Part shown: positions 21,535 through 24,974 of the stretch, piece after piece
Layout: every line of letters begins with the position of its first letter
How positions within the stretch are numbered: position 1 is the first letter of the stretch
DNA from: Campylobacterota bacterium
GTDB lineage: Bacteria > Campylobacterota > Campylobacteria > Campylobacterales > SZUA-545
DNA length: 24,974 nt
Reading direction: 5' to 3'
Assembly (NCBI GenBank): GCA_003561815.1
Contig: PWVP01000196.1
Span: 1 to 24,974, forward strand
Made by a program: the position numbers and the translations under genes
Notes under the pieces: generated by a model
What the model saw: the letters and a program-made list of their open reading frames with translations, nothing else
Database searches by the model: none
Told to the model about the DNA's origin: nothing

Positions 21535-22446
21535 TTATGCCAAAAGAGCCTTTGTGGCACCCAAAGCGTTCAGATAGCTCCTGATAGAGGGGTTTTGGCC
21601 CCGGTAGGCGATATCAAAGGCGGTGCCGTGATCGACGCTGGTGCGCACGATCGGCAGCCCCAAAGTGACATTGATCGCCTCCTCAAAATAGAGCGCCTTT
21701 AAAGGGGCGAGCCCCTGATCGTGATACATCGCCACTAAAAACGGATAGCGGCTACGCACGCGGGGCAAAAAGGCGGCATCGGGAATCAGCGGCCCCTCAA
21801 AACGCGCGGCGCCTAAAGCGTGATTGGCTGCCGCGATCGCCGCTTCGATCGATCGCTCCTCATCGCCGAGAACACCGCCATCACCTGCGTGGGGATTGAG
21901 CCCTAGCACCCCGATCGGCCCAGCCTCGACCGATCGGGCCAGCTGGAGCAAAAACGCCTCTAAGCTACCAGCCTGAATCCGATCGCACACCTTGCGAAGT
22001 GGGATATGATCGGTAAAAAGCGCCACATAAAAGCCCGGTTTTCCCAGCACCATGATCGCTTCTGTGCGGAAGCGATCGCGCAGATAGTCGGTGTGGCCCT
22101 TGTATTTTACCCCCGCGGCGGCCCAGGCGGCTTTATGGATCGGCAGCGTCACCACCGCATCCGCCCGACCCTCGACGGATAGCTCCAATGCCTGCGTAAA
22201 GCTGGCATAGGAGGCTGCACCCGCCTGAGCGCTCACGCACCCTGGCTGGATCTCAAAAGCCGCCTCCTGACCCACGCACTCAAAGTCACTAGGCAGCGAT
22301 CGGCCCAAAAGTGCCGCCGCCCGCCGCGCCATTTCGGGTGAAACACAATAAAGGGGACAGGCTACTTTTTTCGCCTCCTCGTGGGCGCTGAGAGCGATCT
22401 CAAAACCGATGCCGCCCAGATCCCCGATGCTCACGGCCACCTTCAC
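21535..22446 (-). CDS. pdxA: 4-hydroxythreonine-4-phosphate dehydrogenase
   Basis: PdxA oxidises 4-phosphohydroxy-L-threonine in the DXP-dependent pathway to pyridoxal phosphate. The product, 1-amino-acetone 3-phosphate, is used by PdxJ. The 303 residues carry the three metal histidines in order: His147 (FTDHIPL), His186 (LNPHAGDGG) and His242 (MYHDQGLAPLKAL). GHTDYLRDRF (from 117) binds phosphate, and the C-terminal LPIVRTSVDHGTAFDIA is diagnostic. It overlaps pdxJ by four bases. The order pdxJ-pdxA is, as I recall, conserved in Campylobacter (Cj1238/Cj1239). The MORN gene follows after 28 bases. Confidence 0.96.
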   Translation of the reverse strand: MKVAVSIGDLGGIGFEIALSAHEEAKKVACPLYCVSPEMARRAAALLGRSLPSDFECVGQEAAFEIQPGCVSAQAGAASYASFTQALELSVEGRADAVVTLPIHKAAWAAAGVKYKGHTDYLRDRFRTEAIMVLGKPGFYVALFTDHIPLRKVCDRIQAGSLEAFLLQLARSVEAGPIGVLGLNPHAGDGGVLGDEERSIEAAIAAANHALGAARFEGPLIPDAAFLPRVRSRYPFLVAMYHDQGLAPLKALYFEEAINVTLGLPIVRTSVDHGTAFDIAYRGQNPSIRSYLNALGATKALLA

Positions 22447-23222
22447 CGAATCAACGCCCCCATCTGCTCTACAGCAGCTTTAAAACCCACAAAAACCGAT
22501 CGCGCCACAATACTCTGACCGATATTGAGCTCTTCGATCAGATCAATCGCCGCCACGGGCCGGACATTGTGGTAGTTTAGCCCGTGTCCGGCGGCAACGG
22601 CGAGATGGTGCTCTCTGGCATAAAGCGTGGCGCTTTTAAGCTGCTCCAGGGCGTGTTCGATCATCTCCTCAAGCTCGGCGCGGGGCTTTTTGAGCGCTTC
22701 GATCGCATAGGGGGTGCGATCCAATCCGCCTTCGAGCATGGCAAAACAGTTGGCATAGTGGCCGGTGTGAAACTCCACCATGTCCGCGCCCAGCTCACCG
22801 CTAAGCGCGATCGTCGCCTCATCGGGCTCGATAAAGAGGGAAACGGCAATCTCGGCTGCTTTTAGCCGCTCGATCGCTTGTGCAATGCGATCGCGGTTTG
22901 GCTCAAGTGCCAGACCGCCCTCGGTGGTCACCTCTTCGCGCTTTTCGGGTACGAGCGTCACCCGGCGCGGCGCGAGTGCACACACCTGCGCAACAATCGC
23001 CTCATCGATCGCACACTCCATATTGACCGGCAGCGGGCTGTTTTGGATGATGCGTTCGGCATCGTAGTCGTCGATATGGCGGCGATCCTCACGCAGATGG
23101 ATCGTGATCTGATCCGCCCCGCCCTGCGCGGCCAGCCAAACCGCCTGAAGCACATCGGGGTCATTGACCCGTCTGGCCGCTTTTAAAACCGCAATATGAT
23201 CGATATTCACACCCAGCCGCAT
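22443..23222 (-). CDS. pdxJ: Pyridoxine 5'-phosphate synthase
   Basis: PdxJ condenses 1-deoxyxylulose 5-phosphate with the PdxA product to form pyridoxine 5'-phosphate. The 259-residue product begins LGVNIDHIAVLKAARRVNDPD and includes QITIHLREDRRHI (catalytic His), LPVNMECAIDE, VTLVPEKREEVTTEGGL, VEFHTGHYAN and VAAGHGLNYHN. ATG 23222 is chosen because it gives the standard N-terminus MRLGVNIDH and has AAGGAAA upstream; a frame extension of ten codons further upstream is not supported. A TAAAAT on the minus strand (23251-23256) is its likely -10, facing the promoter of the divergent phosphatase gene. Confidence 0.97.
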   Translation of the reverse strand: MRLGVNIDHIAVLKAARRVNDPDVLQAVWLAAQGGADQITIHLREDRRHIDDYDAERIIQNSPLPVNMECAIDEAIVAQVCALAPRRVTLVPEKREEVTTEGGLALEPNRDRIAQAIERLKAAEIAVSLFIEPDEATIALSGELGADMVEFHTGHYANCFAMLEGGLDRTPYAIEALKKPRAELEEMIEHALEQLKSATLYAREHHLAVAAGHGLNYHNVRPVAAIDLIEELNIGQSIVARSVFVGFKAAVEQMGALIR

Positions 23223-23236
23223 TAGTGTTTCCTTGG

Positions 23237-23256
23237 TAAAATCTGCGACCATTTTA
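23237..23256. promoter_or_regulatory. Interleaved divergent promoters, pdxJ and Ppx/GppA gene
   Basis: TAAAAT on the plus strand (23237-23242) and TAAAAT on the minus strand (ATTTTA, 23251-23256) form an inverted repeat with an 8-base spacer in the 45-base gap between the two start codons. Each hexamer would start transcription inside or just past the other, so the two promoters cannot easily be occupied together. No good -35 elements were found. Confidence 0.4.
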
Positions 23257-23267
23257 ACAGGAGTTTC

Positions 23268-24182
23268 ATGATAGCGATCGATCTCGGGTCCAATACGATC
23301 CGCTTTTTAGCCGCCGATTGTGACGGTACTTTGCTCTGGGAGAGGCAGCAGGTGGTACGTGCGGCCGAAGGGCTCTATAAAAACGGCACCATCAGTCAGG
23401 CGGCGATCGATCGGATATTAGAAGCGATCGCCGAGGCCAAAAGCCGCTTTGATTTCACCGCTCACCCGATCGTGGCGGTCGCAACCGAAGCGCTACGCCA
23501 GGCGCATAACCGCGAAGCGGTACTCCAAAGCCTCTACGCAAAAAGCGGTATCCGCTTTGAGATAATCTCGCCTAACAAGGAGGCCGAGCTCACCGCCCTG
23601 GCCACCCTGCAAGCGGCCCGGAGATGTGGCATCGCAGGCGATCTGGTGGTGCTCGATATCGGTGGGGCCTCCAGTGAAGCGATCTGGATCCAAAAGGGGC
23701 AGATCCAAAAGAGCATCAGCCTGAAGGTGGGCATCGTGACCGCCACGGAGCGGGGGCTGGATGAAACGGCGCTGGATCGCTGGCTAAAAGAGGCACTGAG
23801 TCCGCTAAAAAGCTTTGTGCAGGCTCTACCGATCGGCACGGCGCGTACCCTCTGCGCCACCGCCGGTACCCCCACGACACTGGCGGCGGTCAAACAAGGG
23901 CTCGATTACCACCACTATGACAAAGCCAAAATCAACGGCACCCGCCTAACTCTTGCCGAAATGGAGGCAAGCTACCGGCATCTGGCCACCCTGCCCCCTG
24001 AGGCGCTCGAAGCGTGGGTGGGGCGCCGCCGGGGGGATGTGGTGCTCACCGGCACACGGATGCTGATGGCCTTTACCGACTATCTGGGTTTTAGCGAGTG
24101 TGTGGCGCTGGATGAGGGGCTGCGCGAAGGGGTGCTCTCCGCCGCCTGCGCCGGTGAGCTTAAATCGTACTATCTTGATTGA
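23268..24182 (+). CDS. Ppx/GppA family phosphatase
   Basis: This ASKHA-fold exopolyphosphatase or guanosine pentaphosphate phosphatase has 304 residues, the short Campylobacterota form without the C-terminal HD-like domains of E. coli Ppx. IAIDLGSNTIRFL (2-14) is the first phosphate loop, VAVATEALRQAHNRE follows, and VLDIGGASSEAIW (about 127-139) is the second phosphate loop. ATAGTPTTLAAV lies further on. The usual first-loop Ser/Thr contacts are present. It could affect (p)ppGpp or polyphosphate; sequence alone cannot say which. An AGGAG ribosome site precedes the ATG. Its TGA stop lies within the -35 of the next gene's candidate promoter. Confidence 0.92.
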   Translation: MIAIDLGSNTIRFLAADCDGTLLWERQQVVRAAEGLYKNGTISQAAIDRILEAIAEAKSRFDFTAHPIVAVATEALRQAHNREAVLQSLYAKSGIRFEIISPNKEAELTALATLQAARRCGIAGDLVVLDIGGASSEAIWIQKGQIQKSISLKVGIVTATERGLDETALDRWLKEALSPLKSFVQALPIGTARTLCATAGTPTTLAAVKQGLDYHHYDKAKINGTRLTLAEMEASYRHLATLPPEALEAWVGRRRGDVVLTGTRMLMAFTDYLGFSECVALDEGLREGVLSAACAGELKSYYLD

Positions 24183-24207
24183 TTTGATAGGGTTTACCTG
24201 CTAGAAT
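24179..24207 (+). promoter_or_regulatory. Sigma-70-type promoter for the DUF4395 gene
   Basis: TTGATT (24179-24184) and TAGAAT (24202-24207) are separated by exactly 17 bases, the best-formed vegetative promoter in the window. The -35 overlaps the stop codon of the upstream phosphatase gene. The leader to the ATG at 24232 is about 18 bases and contains AAGGAG. Confidence 0.6.
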
Positions 24208-24231
24208 GCGCCACATCAACCAAAGGAGAGC

Positions 24232-24678
24232 ATGATGACCCAGTGCCCGCTCGATCACAGCCGAATCAACGAAAGCGTCGTCCGGGTGTGTGCCGGCCTG
24301 ACAGTGGTGGTGGTGCTCGTCGCCCTCTTTAGCCAGAGCGCGCTACTCATCGGCCTCTTAGCGCTCGATTTCGCCGCGCGGCGGTTTGCCCCCACCTTTT
24401 CGCTTCTGGGCTGGCTGGCTCGAGAGAGTGTCGCCAGGCTCAAGCTTCCAAAAAAGCTGATCGATGGCGGCCCCAAGCGGTTTGCGGCTCTACTGGGGCT
24501 GATCGCGATGGTGTTGGCTTTTGTTGCTCTGCTCTCAGGCTTTACGGCGATCGGCTGGGCGATTGCGGGGCTGATTGCCCTCTTTTCGTTTCTGGAGGCC
24601 GCCTTTGGCCTCTGTGTCGCCTGCGTGGCCTACGGCTACCTTTCGCCGCTATGGACTAAAGGCGAGAGCCGGGCTTAG
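24232..24678 (+). CDS. DUF4395 family membrane protein
   Basis: This 148-residue protein has about four hydrophobic helices (residues 20-36, 38-47, 86-105 and 108-133). The features of DUF4395 are present: an N-terminal CP motif (TQCPLDHSRINESVVRVCAGLT), a central KRFAALLGL segment and a C-terminal LEAAFGLCVACVAYGYL with a CxxC-type pair. The conserved cysteines suggest a redox or metal role, but none is established to my knowledge. AAGGAGAGC precedes tandem ATG codons (24232 and 24235); either could be used. The following partial gene may be redox-related, which would fit. Confidence 0.9.
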   Translation: MMTQCPLDHSRINESVVRVCAGLTVVVVLVALFSQSALLIGLLALDFAARRFAPTFSLLGWLARESVARLKLPKKLIDGGPKRFAALLGLIAMVLAFVALLSGFTAIGWAIAGLIALFSFLEAAFGLCVACVAYGYLSPLWTKGESRA

Positions 24679-24745
24679 GCTTGGTGATTTTGTAGGCAAT
24701 TGATACGCAAGAGGGTGGGTAAACTACCGCCAAAAAGGCCCGTTC

Positions 24746-24974
24746 TATGCGAAAAGTCGGTAGCGAAGCGCCCGCCATGCGGCTTCAAAACGCCAGCGGT
24801 GGGGAGCAGATTGTAGGGATGATCCATGAGAAGGTGCAGCTTCTGCTGCTGCGAGCCGATCGCGCCCTTCTGGATGCTTGCCAGAGGGCGGTGGGCGAGC
24901 CCCCTAAAGTGCTCTTGGTAGCCGTCGAGACTGCGACTGACACTACGCAGACGATAGCTCTTAGCGACCCCGAT
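24746..24974 (+). CDS. Partial ORF running off the window, possible thioredoxin-fold (peroxiredoxin-like) protein
   Basis: An ATG at 24746 opens a frame with no stop to the window end (76 codons), with AAAAAGG about 8 bases upstream and codon use like its neighbours. The start, MRKVGSEAPAMRLQNASGGEQ, resembles the VGD-APA opening of redoxin-domain proteins. A beta strand (VQLLLLRA) is followed by a helix holding Cys45 (LLDACQRAV), roughly where a peroxidatic cysteine would lie, and another strand (KVLLVAVE). This is weak evidence: the usual TPxxC or DTPVC motif is absent and most of the protein is not visible. The 67-base gap before it holds no clear promoter. Confidence 0.6.

Noticed and set aside
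1..24974. Search for CRISPR arrays, tRNA or rRNA genes, insertion sequences, phage or toxin-antitoxin genes and defence islands.
   Set aside because: No regularly spaced repeats, transposase or integrase motifs, cloverleaf-like sequences or defence-type domains were seen; nearly all bases are in recognisable chromosomal genes.

Overview
This window is a densely packed, GC-rich stretch of chromosome from a motile member of the Campylobacterota (the former Epsilonproteobacteria). The strongest evidence is gene order. Reading rightwards, aroQ, an aminopeptidase P gene, folK, flhF, flhG, a small membrane protein gene, fliA, fliM and fliY form one uninterrupted run. The divergent pair for 6-aminodeoxyfutalosine deaminase and sppA lies just upstream. 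As I recall it, the same block occurs in Campylobacter jejuni around Cj0059c to Cj0068, and in vent genera such as Sulfurimonas and Nitratiruptor. The GC content is well above that of Campylobacter or Helicobacter, which suggests an environmental or vent-type lineage. I cannot name the genus.

Layout. Bases 1-2536 (+) hold the 3' part of ATP-dependent PEP carboxykinase (pckA), bioD and an unrecognised small exported protein. Bases 2533-4663 (-) hold sppA and the aminofutalosine deaminase of the futalosine menaquinone route. Bases 4767-11973 (+) hold the aroQ-pepP-folK-flhF-flhG-orf-fliA-fliM-fliY run: shikimate and folate enzymes, the FlhF/FlhG pair that controls flagellar position and number, sigma-28, and two C-ring switch proteins. 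Bases 11963-17080 (-) hold a YbdG-type MscS channel, a HIT-family protein, moaE, moaD, an exported HtrA-like PDZ protein that has lost its catalytic serine, and a cytosolic GGDEF-EAL protein. Bases 17129-20657 (-) hold a short FtsL-like protein, rsmH, an M50 membrane protease, lepB and folD. Bases 20761-21078 (+) hold a small c-type cytochrome. Bases 21075-23222 (-) hold an exported MORN-repeat protein, pdxA and pdxJ. Bases 23268-24974 (+) hold a Ppx/GppA phosphatase, a DUF4395 membrane protein and a gene that runs off the window end.

Most neighbouring genes overlap or are a few bases apart, usually through ATGA, TGATG or TAATG junctions, so translational coupling is probably widespread. All three convergent gene pairs overlap at their stop codons. 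I found no convincing intrinsic terminator. There are no rRNA or tRNA genes, CRISPR arrays, insertion sequences or prophage genes, and no gene-free stretch over 300 bases.

I did not find an evident new multi-gene defence or mobile system. The observations most worth following are the serine-less HtrA homologue encoded directly after a c-di-GMP protein, the half-length DctP-like exported protein behind bioD, the conserved unknown membrane protein between flhG and fliA, a small cytochrome with no distal methionine, and a strong local excess of the octamer GCGATCGC.
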